64,000 nucleotides of DNA from Isochrysis galbana (taxonomy: Eukaryota; Haptophyta; Isochrysidales; Isochrysidaceae), in assembly GCA_018136815.1 (NCBI GenBank), contig CM030937.1:4586226-4650225 (forward strand). Reading direction: 5' to 3'. Below are positions 31,005 through 41,404 of the stretch, piece by piece (position 1 is the stretch's first letter; every line of letters starts with the position of its first letter). The notes beneath the pieces are model-generated. The model saw only the letters and a program-made list of their open reading frames with translations. It did not search any database and had not been told where the DNA came from. Position numbers and translations under genes: made by a program.

Positions 31005-31466
31005 GGCGGTGGCATCGGGAGCGCGGGGGAGTGTGCGTCATTAGTAGCGTAGCGGGCACCTTCAAGAATGTTTTTTTATAACGATGGTTGATCCCCCCAA
31101 CACATCCAAGACCGCCCATGCCCATGTCCCATATACATGTAGCATATAGCGCACGAAGGAGGGGTAAAACCGCAAGGCAAGATGTAGCGAAGGGATGGCG
31201 AGAAAGGGCGTGGCTGCGAGGTAGAACGCAGGGCTGCGTGTGGTGTGCAAGAATATTAAGATGTATTTTTGTCCCGCCCCCCACGAAAAAGTACAAAGCG
31301 AGGCAGTCATTCGGTTGTTGCGGTCTCGGCAGTAAAGAGTTAAAATAAACTCGTTTCTTGCTGAGTGCCTCTCAGAGCTAAGGAATGGCTGCGGCGCGTG
31401 TTCTCTTTAGTGAGGGTGCGATCTGCACAACAACCATCGAGCTCTCCTCCAGTGGCCGCACGGCCT
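31005..31466. other. Spacer with an old T-tail
   Basis: Bases 31045-31076 read GGGCACCTTCAAGAATG followed by T7 on the plus strand, nearly the same as 8517-8544. This looks like the 3' tail of an older plus-oriented retroelement. The rest is psb28 3' flank with no other gene. Confidence 0.45.
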
Positions 31467-32240
31467 CTACCTTGTACTCCCTTGTTGCGCGTTGCTGGCA
31501 GCCGCATCCGAAGCAGACTCAAACTCAAGGTCATTGGCGGCAGCGTATCTCTCCATGAATCGAAGGAAGCGTTGCCATTCCTGCGTAAAGGTGGTAGGCA
31601 AGAAAGTTGAAACGTGGTGAATAGCCGCGCACATCTGACGGGAGTCTTGAAATTGGGCGACAGCTGTAATAATTGGCAGCAGCTTCGTCTTCAAGCTGAG
31701 GCTTTGGGAATATTTACCTCTATGCTCTTCAGAACCAAAATGGCAACCATTTGCACAGGTCGACCTCGCTCAAAGACAACGTTTAAGTCCGTCGTGTGAA
31801 TCTCCCCTTCGGTGTCACGTAGCCAGAGGCCCGTCAGGAGGCCCCTCTCCCATATGTTGTCCAACCTGCACATGTGAAACTTGGGTTAGCCACACGTGTT
31901 GGGTGCATGGTACCAGATGCATGCTAGCAGATTGTGCAGATCTAGTGGCTGGAACATCAAGTCTCCAGATGAATCATAGGTGCGGCTGTGCTCCGTACTC
32001 GAGAGCGCTGGCGCCTTCGAAACGAAATGTCGCGGTGCCTGTCGTTCCATCGCGCGACTTGGTCAACGAGACGGTGGGGACACAGTCCTCTGGCGGGTCA
32101 TCTTTTCGAAAGGAGATAGTAGGCGGCGCGCGCGCGCAGTCTTGCGGAGAGGGGGCTCTCAAGTTTGTTCTTGTGCACAGCTCCGGCCGAAGCGGAGTCC
32201 CTGGCAGCAACGCGATTGCCGCGAGACGGAGAGCGAACAT
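31467..32240 (-). CDS. psb28: Photosystem II assembly factor Psb28, nuclear-encoded, 3 exons
   Basis: Exons 32240-31999, 31865-31718 and 31580-31467 encode 167 residues. Introns are 133 bp (GTACGG...GTGCAG) and 137 bp (GTAAAT...ACGCAG). All three exons are needed for the family signature: SLTKSRDGTTGTATFRFE (about residues 58-75), then WLRDTEGEIHTTDLNVVF in exon 2, then EWQRFLRFMERYAAANDLEF in exon 3. Psb28 binds the cytosolic (stromal) side of photosystem II during assembly and repair. The first 45-50 residues are an extension: hydrophobic MFALRLAAIALLPG, then a Pro/Arg/Ser-rich part, as expected of a plastid-targeting presequence. Cyanobacterial Psb28 is about 110 residues, matching the part after the leader. 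A remarkable palindrome cluster starts 280 bp upstream. Confidence 0.93.
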
Positions 32241-32517
32241 GGCGCCCAGCAGGCGGGACAGATCATCGGTGCCTCATTTTTTTCTCCGTCCACGCTAATA
32301 TTCAAATACTACGTCACGGACCATAAAAATAGTCCGTTCGCCTTTTTGGGGGGGTGTAGAGTGTTTCGGGCTGGTCGGAGTCCCACGTACCATGCGTTTC
32401 GGCCTGTGTTCGACCTGCAAGAGGGCGAACGCGCCCGTGACTCGCCCCCCACCGCTTGTTTGCTCGCTTGATCGCTCAGCACTTCGTACTTCGTGTTCAC
32501 CTTAGGCTATAAATGTT

Positions 32518-32720
32518 ACCCCCCAGGAGCCAACGCCCCCCGATAGCTATCGGGGGGAAATTTTTTCCCGATCGCCAACAGCCCCCCCGAGAGCTACCGG
32601 GGGACCGAGAAAATCCCCTGAGAGCTATCGGGGGATAGCTCCTGGGGGGTGCCGTAAGCGGACCCCCCGATAGCTTTCGGGGGAAGAGGAAATCCCCCGA
32701 TAGCAAACGTGGGGTTCCTC
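32518..32720. repeat. Palindrome cluster upstream of psb28
   Basis: At 32536-32557 lies a 22-bp perfect palindrome (six C, GATAGCTATC, six G). Three close variants follow within 150 bp (CCCCGAGAGCTACCGGGG, CCCCTGAGAGCTATCGGGG, CCCCGATAGCTTTCGGGG), and an outer pair CCCCCAGGAGC and GCTCCTGGGGG encloses the first three. The 32241-32517 stretch between it and psb28 has no gene and probably holds the promoter. Confidence 0.88.
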
Positions 32721-32804
32721 CTCTCTTTGGCTCGCTCTCCTTCTCTCTCTCTTCCCCCCTCCTATCCTCTGTTCTCCTTTCTCCTCTTTTCTCTGTTCTC
32801 ATTC

Positions 32805-33540
32805 TCCCCCGTAAAAATAGTTGTTAAAACTTAGAGTATCTAACAGCTAACAGTTTCAGAAATGACATAAAGTTACTAGGATTAATGATTAATATTAAAA
32901 TATGATATATAAGTACAATATGGTAATTAAATTAAAGATTATTAAAGACGTGATATAAAAATAGTAAAATTAAAAAATCTAACCAAAAATTCAAGTAAAA
33001 TTAAATATCGGTCATTTTGATCTCGTCAAGTAAAATATTAATATTAAGAATATTTAAAAGAAAGGAAAACCACAAAAAACCAAATAAAATTTACCATTAT
33101 GTGTTTATTCAAACGATGCTATGACTATAAGTCTTCATTTTAAACTAAGGTTTACTAAGATAATTACTATCAAGTTACAATTTTTAATTCAACATTTTTA
33201 AGGATCAAATTTATTGTCACTGAATAATAATTTTATTACTATTACTTCACTAAACTTTAATGTGAATAATTCATTGAAAAGTGTATTTTCGTGTAAAAAT
33301 ATTATAATAAATTATAATTAATTTATTAAAATTATCCATACGCTAATTCCGTTTTTGATTTTTATTCGAATAATTCATTGAAAAATATATTTTCGTAAAA
33401 ATATTATGATTAATTATATTTAATTAGCTCATTCCGTTTTTGATTTTTTATCATCCGAATAATTAATTGAAAAGTATATCTTCATAAAAACATTATATTT
33501 AATTGATTTAAATTATTTCTACGATCATTCCTTTTTATTT
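32805..33540. other. Very AT-rich block of about 730 bp
   Basis: Composition changes abruptly: for example, the 60 bases from 32941 contain only 10 G or C. It holds oligo-A/T words, several repeated phrases (GAATAATTCATTGAAAA, CATTCCGTTTTTGATTTT) and no ORF. It is bounded by the palindrome cluster on one side and the CT array on the other. Confidence 0.9.
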
Positions 33541-33577
33541 TAACAGCATAACCTCCCTCTCTTCTCTCTGCCCCCCC

Positions 33578-34026
<449 letters not shown>

Positions 34027-34351
34027 GGGGTGCGGATCTCCTCGTAGGTGCGGTGACCGAGTCGCTTGGCGATGAAGGAGCGAGGCTTGTGGGGGAAGAG
34101 GAGAGTGAAGCGGGGTGTAGGTGTGTAGGTGGTGGATGTCTGGGAGGAAGACTCTGGATGTTCGCCAGATGCGTGTGCACGCCGTGCATGATGAGTCCAG
34201 CTGTTTGCTGTTTATGTTAATGTTCTCGTCATATACTGTAATAATCAACTGGTCCCAGGGGGGTGCCCCCAGGGTTCCCATCCGTCCTCCGCGCCCAGAG
34301 TTCCCCCGCGGAAAGAGTGAACGCACGGCGTGCACCTTCCTGGAAGTTGCT
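34027..34351. other. Spacer, no supported gene
   Basis: Nothing recognised. The frames that cross it are extensions of the CT-array artefact. Confidence 0.4.
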
Positions 34352-34795
34352 ATGCGCACGCACGGCGCCCCCGCGGGGGGGGCCGATGCACATCGCGCCG
34401 TGCCCATGCACGGCGTGCACAATGTGATTGCAAGTCATCACACGTGCTGCGCAACGAAACATCTCTTATATGGCTACTTTACGTAAAGGTGGGCCTTAGG
34501 GGTACGCATTGGCATGCGCACGCACGGCGCCCCTGCGGGGGGCCCATGCACATCGCGCCGTGCCCACGTACGGCGTGCACAATGTGATTGCACGTGCTGT
34601 GCAAGAGAAACATCTCTTATATGGCTACTTTACGTAAATGTGGGCAATAGGGTAATAGAGAAAAAGTTGGAATGCGCACACACGGCGTCTCCGCGGGGGG
34701 ACTGCACATCGCGCCGTGCCCATAATCACAGGTGCCATGGGCAAATATCTCTTAAATGTATGAAAAGCGCCGACACGGCGCCCCCCCCGGGGGGG
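34352..34795 (+). repeat. Three tandem copies of a ~160-bp hairpin-forming unit
   Basis: Units begin ATGCGCAC at 34352, 34514 and 34672. Each starts with GCACGGCGCCCC, a G/C-rich loop and CATCGCGCCGTGC, a stem of 8-10 bp. GTGATTGCA and then AAACATCTCTTATATGGC plus TACTTTACGTAAA follow. The third unit is partial and its last part has a G/C run near 34780. The function is unknown. Confidence 0.85.
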
Positions 34796-35519
34796 GGGGC
34801 ACGCGCCGCGGGAAAGCAGGGAAAATAAGTTGTTACAGTCTGCATTTAATTTTAAAATAACGCTCTGTACAACTGCGGACATTCGATCGCTCAATTCGAC
34901 TGATGTCCCACAATTGACGGAACGACACCTGATGGCAGGGGCGGAGAGGGCCGGGCGGGATTGGGGGGCTATAGAAAGTTTGCTGCGTGATAGTAGTGGG
35001 TCCACGGTCGTGTGTGCGTTGAGAATATCACAAGGTTTAACACTTCTCTCCCATATCTCCCCCCTTTCCCCATCAGCGATCCCCGTATGGTGTATATTCT
35101 TAGGCATTGCTGTAAGTAGCAGTAGCTAATGTGCTTAAATTTCGACCCGTCATCTCTAGTGAATGAGGACGAACTGCAAATGTCGCCTGTTGCTCTGAAT
35201 AACCGTCGCAACTATTGTCTCGAGCGAGATGAATAACCTCGGAGTCGGATTGTGGCAAGGAATGTTGTGTACAGGACGCACTTGAGTCACACCGCACGCC
35301 ATCTCCTTGCTTTGACAACGGTGCCGATTGAGGTTGAAGAATAAGTGTTGAGACGGAGCAAAAAACCGTCGACGTCGCGAGCGCAAGCAAGACAGATGTT
35401 GGCTCTTGTAATACCGTGATGTCAAGTAGGTACCTATGCGCATGAGCAAACGACATGAGATATGAGGGGGGCTGAGAGCATAGACTGGGGGCATGAAAGG
35501 GAGAAAAATCTTAGTACTA
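34796..35519. other. Spacer with R8 repeat copy
   Basis: Bases 34960-35030 (GGGGGGCTATAGAAAGTTTG, CTGCGTGATAGTAGTGG) match the reverse complement of 40285-40345 and, less well, 59280-59350. No gene is supported; it is the 3' flank of the transporter gene. Confidence 0.45.
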
Positions 35520-36828
35520 CTAGTAGAATGTGAACGGCTCGAGTTGCTTTCGACAAGGATGTGCGTACGCGACGTACGCGAATGCCAGTTCACTAAGCGC
35601 AATGAAAGCTGCCCGCCCTGAGCGCACACGGGAATAGCCAGCGGCCATCGCGAGCTGCCCGCCGAGTACGCCAGCGCAATAGACATGCAGCAGGATCCAC
35701 TCCGCGACTCCAGAGGGCACTCGTAAGCGAGTCCACTCCCAAGCGCTCAAGGTATCCAGCCCAGAGGCCCAGGTCGTGAACGCCACCGCCGACATGACGG
35801 CCAGAACGACAGCCATGAAATACGCCAGCAAGACAGGCGGTGAGACTCGGTAATACCCGTCGGAGCGTGACAGATGTCGTCTGAGGATGTGGGAAGGGCG
35901 GAAGTGAGGGGAACATGATTGCTCAACGGATGCAAGGAACCAAAATGCTTGTTGCATGGCTTTCTGGCAAAGTAGCCGAGATGAGAGCAATCAATCGCCT
36001 AGCACAGGAACAGCGAGCATTAGGACCACCGTGGGGCTGGCGCACGTAAAAATGTTGAACACCGCAGAGGCGACCCCGCCCATAATGCAGATGCTGACCC
36101 CGATGACTGCCGTTGATGTACTTACTAGTTGGCTGCCCGTCCCTGAATCCAAGCGCATGGGCCCACTAGGCATCTCATGGTCATCGGCAGCAGCCGATGA
36201 CCAAGGCCGAATCATTTGACGTTGAGGCTGCGTGTCGCTCTCCGTGGTATTGTAAGAGGCGAAGGTCCTTTGAAAAAGTGCATCTGTGGTCTTCCTTCCG
36301 TGAGCAATTACTGTGACGCCAGCAAGAGCAATGATGCCTGCCAGTACTTCTCTACCAGATAATCTCTCCGATGCGCCAAGAGCGAGGCGGCCGAGCAGTA
36401 TTGTGCCCAGAGTGCCCACCGCTACGAAGATCGTAAATGCGTCCGCAAGTGTCATGAAATAGAAGGACAGATTCAAGAGAATCCCTACGCCGGCGGATAG
36501 AACGTTGACAAGTTACAGCCCATATCACAAGACTGCATGAGCAAATAGGTGCTCACACACCTGTCATAGCTCCTGCAGCACCACGCACTGCGCACATTGT
36601 AGCCGTGCCTCGCTCATCCCGCCCAGTCTGGAGTGTGAGCACACGCACGGCAGCTGAGCCGCCCTGTCTAGCCGAGACGAGCGCTCCATTGAACAGATAT
36701 ACTAGAGCGGATCGTATTAGGAAAACTGTGACGAGGGTGCAACCACGAGTATACAGCCCCTTGGCCGCTGCATTGGCGCCGGCGAAGGCCAGTGCGCCCA
36801 AGAGGACGAGGGCCCAGCCGGGCAGCAT
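35520..36828 (-). CDS. EamA/drug-metabolite-transporter family membrane protein, 3 exons
   Basis: Exons 36828-36561, 36484-36046 and 35880-35520 encode 355 residues. Intron 1 (76 bp) starts GTGTGTGAG and intron 2 (165 bp) starts GTGCGCCAG and ends CCTCAG. The junctions give GAMTGILLNLSFYF and VFNIFTRHLSRSDGYY. The protein is a chain of hydrophobic helices: LVLLGALAFAGANAAAKGLY, VTVFLIRSALVYLFNG, LADAFTIFVAVGTLGTILL, VLAGIIALAGVTVIAHG, then a polar loop, VIGVSICIMGGVASAVFNIF, VLLAYFMAVVLAVMSAVAF, WILLHVYCAGVLGGQL and AAFIALSELAFAYVAY. This two-half pattern is typical of 10-helix DMT/EamA carriers. The substrate cannot be assigned. The N-terminus may be longer: the frame is open upstream of the ATG, with another hydrophobic stretch. 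Confidence 0.78.
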
Positions 36829-37547
36829 CAGAGCGCAGCGAAGCCGCGAAGCCAGCGCGCCAAAGATGCAACTCAGCCCGTAGAGTAGGAGCTTGTCTCG
36901 CCGATGGGAAAAAGCAGGGGGAGTAACAAATATTAATCTGATTTGAGATGATTACTCGAGTAGAGTGTTCCGGCCCCCAGGGGCGATCTTTCCCAGTGTT
37001 CAGAGTTCAGATCATATGTAGGAGGAGTACATAGTAGAGTACTCATAGCAAACAGTCAAACCTCAAACGCATGAACTTTTGTTCAAGTCCTCGAGACCGT
37101 CGTCGTCGATAAGCTGTTTTCGTTTGTTAACGGAATTGGCCGTAGGCTCATGGACACTTCACCCGCCTGTCGCCTGTTCACGAAATATTATGGATGTATG
37201 TATGATACTAGGGCGGTCAAACAGGGCTTTTCGGTATTGATATTGGGGGGGGTCGACATTTTTGACCGTGAGCGGAAAGCCCCGGCGAAAGCGGGTCGGA
37301 GGGTCTCCCCGCCTTTTCAGGATCCTCGTCCGAAAAGACGGTGCGAAGTCCCGTCTGACCCCCCCCCCCTGCACACGCTCTGGCGGCTCACATGAGCCGA
37401 ACTGGACGTCGCTCCCACTGAGAGATGTGTTTCTTTTACTTGAAAGGTGCCTACACATATATTAGGTGCCTTGTCGGATCGCACAATGGAGGGCTTGTAT
37501 GTGCCGTCAAGGGAGCGAAGATGAGCGGCGACATCGGCAATGAATTG
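36829..37547. other. Intergenic, no supported gene
   Basis: At 37206-37223 the phrase ACTAGGGCGGTCAAACAG is identical to the right flank of the MITE at 10871, so both belong to one older repeat. The remainder has no recognised feature. Confidence 0.45.
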
Positions 37548-38162
37548 GCCAAGACTCAATGTTGCCGTGGCTCGTGACCGTCCGCGTCGGATCCTCACCT
37601 TATCTCAGAGTCTTTATACGTCTCAGATCTCCTTCAACGGCATGATGCTTTCCTATCTAGCACTACAACACGCACCTTCAAATCCCCTCTCGGCGCCCTC
37701 CCCACCCTCCACCTCGATCCATCTGATTCACCCACGCCTGGCTCTGTTGCTTTTGACTCCATAGCCTCCAAGCGCGACACCTATATGGCCATCGTTGGGG
37801 GGCTCCTCTGGCTTGCCAACATGTCTAGGCCAGATCTCGCATATGCAGCCTCGCAACTCTCACGCTTCATGACCAACCCTGGTCCTACGCACTTAACCGC
37901 TGCCATCCGCGTCCTTTGCTACGTGCGTGACTCCTCCGCCTGCGCTCTGCTCTTTCGCCCGGATCCCTCGCTGCCCTTTCTAGTCCATGTCGACTCAAAT
38001 TGGGAATCTCGCTTCTCTTGTACGGGCGCCATCTTCTTTCTGTACGGCTGTCCTGTCCACTGGTTCTCCAAGACCCAACGCTCCGTCTCGTTGTCGAGCG
38101 CCGAGGCCGAGTACTTCGGTGCCATGCTTGCTGCCCGCGACATCCTCTTCATCCGGGATTTG

Positions 38163-39868
38163 ATCAACTACTTTTATAAGTAGGAGGCCAATGGGGGCCT
38201 CGCGCCCCCCTCTCTCCATCGCAGACACCCCCTGGGTGGGCCTGCACAACCAACCTCAGCCCCTGCCTGGCTGAGCTGACATCAATAAAAAATAAACCAA
38301 TTAATGTTATATCCTAGCCAACCCCACTAGCTAATTGGACACAACATTTCCGTCCCGGAATCCCGCCATGCCTGACGAGCCAGGTGTCCGAATGCTACCG
38401 GGGGGAGGGGGCACTGCCCCCTCCCCTCGATATTTGTCCTCCCCCCAGTGCACGCACCGACCCCGCGCACCCCAGCACGTCCTCTCCTCGAGTCCACGCT
38501 GGGGGAAAACCCCTTTCGGGTAAAAACAACGCAGGGGGGGGGGGCACTCGTGAAAAGGAGCCCAGAAGCGCTAATCACTCCTCGCCTAAGCGAGTGGCCG
38601 CGGCGAGCCGCGGCCCTTCCCTCCTGGCTCTGGCGCCCCCGTCTTCTCTTACCCAAACGGGGCGAGAAGACACGTAAACGCCGGAGGGGAGAGCTGCCAC
38701 TCTCCCCTCCCCTCCCTCTTCCCTCTTCCTCCTCTCTTCCCTGCGGCGGGGGCCCATGGCGCGCGCCTGCGGCCCCTCTTCAGGTCCCCAGGAGGCCGGC
38801 AGGGGCCTGGGAGCGCAGCTCAAGGGGCAGGTGAGGCTGGGGCATGGCCCTGGCCCCTCCTGCCTCTCCCTCGCTAGCTCTCGAGCCCCTGCCAGTCGAC
38901 TGGAGCTGGCTGGGGGGTCCTGATCAGGGGGGCCCAAGGGGAGGAGGGGCTGGTCAGAGGGATGGGCAGGCCACGACGGGCCAGGGCGGGCGAGTCAGGC
39001 GTGCCTGTGGGGAGAGGGATGGGTCAGCAGGGCAGTGTGCTCCTGGCAGGCCATCAGGCGTGCCAGGAGAGCGGGTGGTTCCTCCCCCATGGCAGGGGAG
39101 GAGTGGAGAGAGGGGGGGGCTCGTGCCCCCCCATGGGCGAACCAAGTATAAACTTAGTTGGCTGAGCTGACATCAATCTGGCCAAGACCTTCGCCGAGCG
39201 CGCGCCGCGCGCCGCACGCACTCGCCTGCACTGGCCCTCGCTCGTACTGACCCCCCCCCTCACCACTGAGCCACAGACCACCGAGGCCGCCAGGAGGGCA
39301 CCGAGGCCGCCAGCCTCCACTGCCCCCTGAGCTGCCCTGGCTGGCCCTCTGGGGGGCCCCGAGGGGCCCCCCAGAAGGGGGCCATGGCGCGCGCCATGCA
39401 GCACACGCCCGTAGGAGAACGAAGAGAACGACGGGAAAAGAACGACAAAAAAAACCACACGATCTGGCCCGAGAATAGGTAAGATAACCGCCCATTTACG
39501 GTATATCAACGGGAAGACACCCCGCGCGGCAGTCAAACACCGCGAAAGTGCGGCAGCGGACGAAGAAAGGCCGAAGGGCGGGGGCCGAGACCCCCCGGGG
39601 TCACTATAAGCTAGTTCAAGAGGCGTTTTACGTTTGTCTGCCACAGGAACACCCAACAACAGGTCTGCCCCAGCCCGCCCCTTGCGCTTGGCCCGTCGTA
39701 GTGCACGCGGCCCCCCCCCCCGATACCAAAGCCAAAGACAAAGGAATGAAGGGGGTAGTGTAAAGGGAGTGAGTGTTCTGGGGTATAGGCGATGGCGTGA
39801 GTCGGTACCGTGAGTGCGTGGTCTTTATAGCTAGCGGTAGTAGCCTGAATCTTCAGATGTTTTTTTTT
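38163..39868 (+). mobile_element. T-tailed LINE inserted in the copia remnant
   Basis: Flanked by a 16-bp duplication, CTTCATCCGGGATTTG, at 38147-38162 and 39869-39884. It starts inside the C-terminal LINE coding region (ATCAACTACTTTTATAAG, compare LINE INDFYK) and ends CTTCAGATG followed by T8-9, the same tail type as 3357-5170. Excluding the nested R1 (38287-39158) it is about 830 bp, mostly 3' UTR. Confidence 0.92.
38287..39158 (-). mobile_element. R1 SINE-like retroposon, full-length minus copy
   Basis: An 872-bp element flanked by the 19-bp duplication TGGCTGAGCTGACATCAAT (38268-38286, 39159-39177). On its own strand it starts ACTAAGTTTATACTTGGTTC and ends GGATATAACATTAATTGG then TTTATTTTTT. 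It is near-identical to 40511-41388 in the opposite orientation. Its GC-rich body has frames open in several phases, but nothing resembles a known protein. Confidence 0.93.
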
Positions 39869-40510
39869 CTTCATCCGGGATTTGCTTGTCGACCTATCTC
39901 TCCCGCCGGATGGCCCTACCCTTCTGTGCTACGACTCCAAGTCTGCTATCAACATGTCCCTCGACCCCGTTGCCTTCAAAAAGATCAAGCACATAATGCG
40001 CGCCGTGGAGCACGAGACCCTCGGCGCGTGCATAAATAATCTCGGCCATGGGCACAGGGACGCTACACGGCGCGGACAAGTTGGAGGTGGAGTACTACTC
40101 AATCATCGACAAGAAGAAGAAGAAGAAGTGGGTCGCGAAGGCCCTGCCGTTTGACCGCCTAATGTTAATGTATGATATGGACGGTTATGTTATGTTCACA
40201 TGTCACATGTTCACGAGTCACGAGCAGTTCACAAGATTGTCCTCCCCCGCCCCCCCCCTCGAGAAAAAAACACCGCACACGCGGCTAAGGATCCACTACT
40301 TTCACGCAGCAAACTTTCTACACCCCCCCGGCCTTTCGTCTCCTTTCTCCCCCTGCCATCTGGCTCTGGCGGCTCCCCCGTGTACTACATGTGAACTCAC
40401 CCTCCTGGGGGTGTAGAATGCGTGCGTCAAATGACTTGCGACTTGGGTCCGGAGCCGCGTGCGCGCCGCGCCGAGAAGGTTAAGAATTCCAAAATTAATT
40501 AGCGTGGTGT

Positions 40511-41388
40511 CAACTAAGTTTATACTTGGTTCCCATATGGCGGGCACGAGCCCCCCCCCTCTCTCCACTCCTCCCCCGCCATGGGGGAGGAACCACTCAC
40601 TCTCCTGGCACGCCTGATGGCCTGCCAGGAGCACAATGCCCTGGTGACCCATCCCTCTCCCCACAGGCACGCCTGATTCGCCCGCCCTGGCCTGTCGGCC
40701 TGTCGTGGCCAGCCAATCCCCCTGACCAACCCGTCCTCCCCCTGGGCCCCCCTGATCAGGACCCCCCAGCCAGCTCCAGTCGACTGGCAGGGGCTCGAGA
40801 GCTAGCGAGGGAGAGGCAGGAGGGGCCAGGGCCATGCCCCAGCCTCACCTGCCCCTTGAGCTGCGCTCCCAGGCCCCTGCCGGCCTCCTGGGGACCTGAA
40901 GAGGGGCCGCAGGCGCGCGCCATGGGCCCCCGCCGCAGGGAAGAGAGGAGGAAGAGGGAAGAGGGAGGGGAGGGGAGAGTGGCAGCTCTCCCCTCCGGCG
41001 TTTACGTGTCTTCTCGCCCCGTTTGGGTAAGAGAAGACGGGGGCACCAGAACCAGGAGGGAGGGGCCGCGGCTCGCCGCGGCCACTCGCTTAGGCGAGGA
41101 GAGATTAGCGCTTCTGGGCTCCTATTCACGAGTGCCCCCCCCCCCTGCGTTGTTTTTACCCGAAAGGGGTTTTCCCCCAGCGTGGCCTCGAGGAGAGGGT
41201 GTGCTGGGGTGCGCGGGGTCGGTGCGTGCACTGGGGGGAGGACAAATATCGAGGGGAGGGGGCGGTGCCCCCTCTCCCCGGTAGCACTCGGACACCTGGC
41301 TCGTCAGGCATGGCGGGATTCCGGGACGGAAAAGTTGTGTCCAATTAGCTAGTGGGGTTGGCTAGGATATAACATTAATTGTTTTATT
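40511..41388 (+). mobile_element. R1 SINE-like retroposon, full-length plus copy
   Basis: Flanked by the 16-bp duplication TTAATTAGCGTGGTGT (40495-40510, 41389-41404). It starts CAACTAAGTTTATACTTGG and ends GGATATAACATTAATTG then TTTTATT. Together with 38287-39158 it forms an inverted repeat of about 870 bp with a 1.35 kb spacer. Confidence 0.93.
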
Positions 41389-41404
41389 TTAATTAGCGTG
41401 GTGT

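Larger units (their letters stand above)
37548..40190 (+). pseudogene. Ty1/copia pol remnant, interrupted by a LINE
   Basis: Part 1 (37548-38162) encodes the end of a copia reverse transcriptase and RNase H: RILTLSQSLYTSQ, a 1-base frameshift near 37625, then MAIVGGLLWLANMSRPDLAY, LVHVDSNWESRFSCTGAIF and SVSLSSAEAEYFGAMLAARD. Part 2 (39869-40080) continues after the LINE: FIRDLLVDLSLPP, LCYDSKSAINMSLDPVAFKK, IKHIMRAVEHETLGA. The RNase H order is that of Ty1/copia. gag, integrase and both LTRs are not recognisable. The 40190-40494 flank has an R8 copy (40285-40395) and nothing else. Confidence 0.88.

Noticed and set aside
31062-31310. Extension of the LINE ORF upstream of 30987
   Set aside because: The in-frame extension to 31296 lies beyond the target-site duplication, so it is host flank and not LINE protein.
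32805-33540. Insertion of mitochondrial or plastid DNA
   Set aside because: It is AT-rich like organelle DNA, but I see no fragment of any organelle gene, rRNA or tRNA. A database search could still change this.
37060-37120. A tRNA-like T-loop (GTTCAAGTCC)
   Set aside because: No matching acceptor, D or anticodon arm can be folded around it.
38335-41352. ORFs of 100-250 codons within R1
   Set aside because: Open in several frames because of GC content and not conserved between copies with indels; no known domain.
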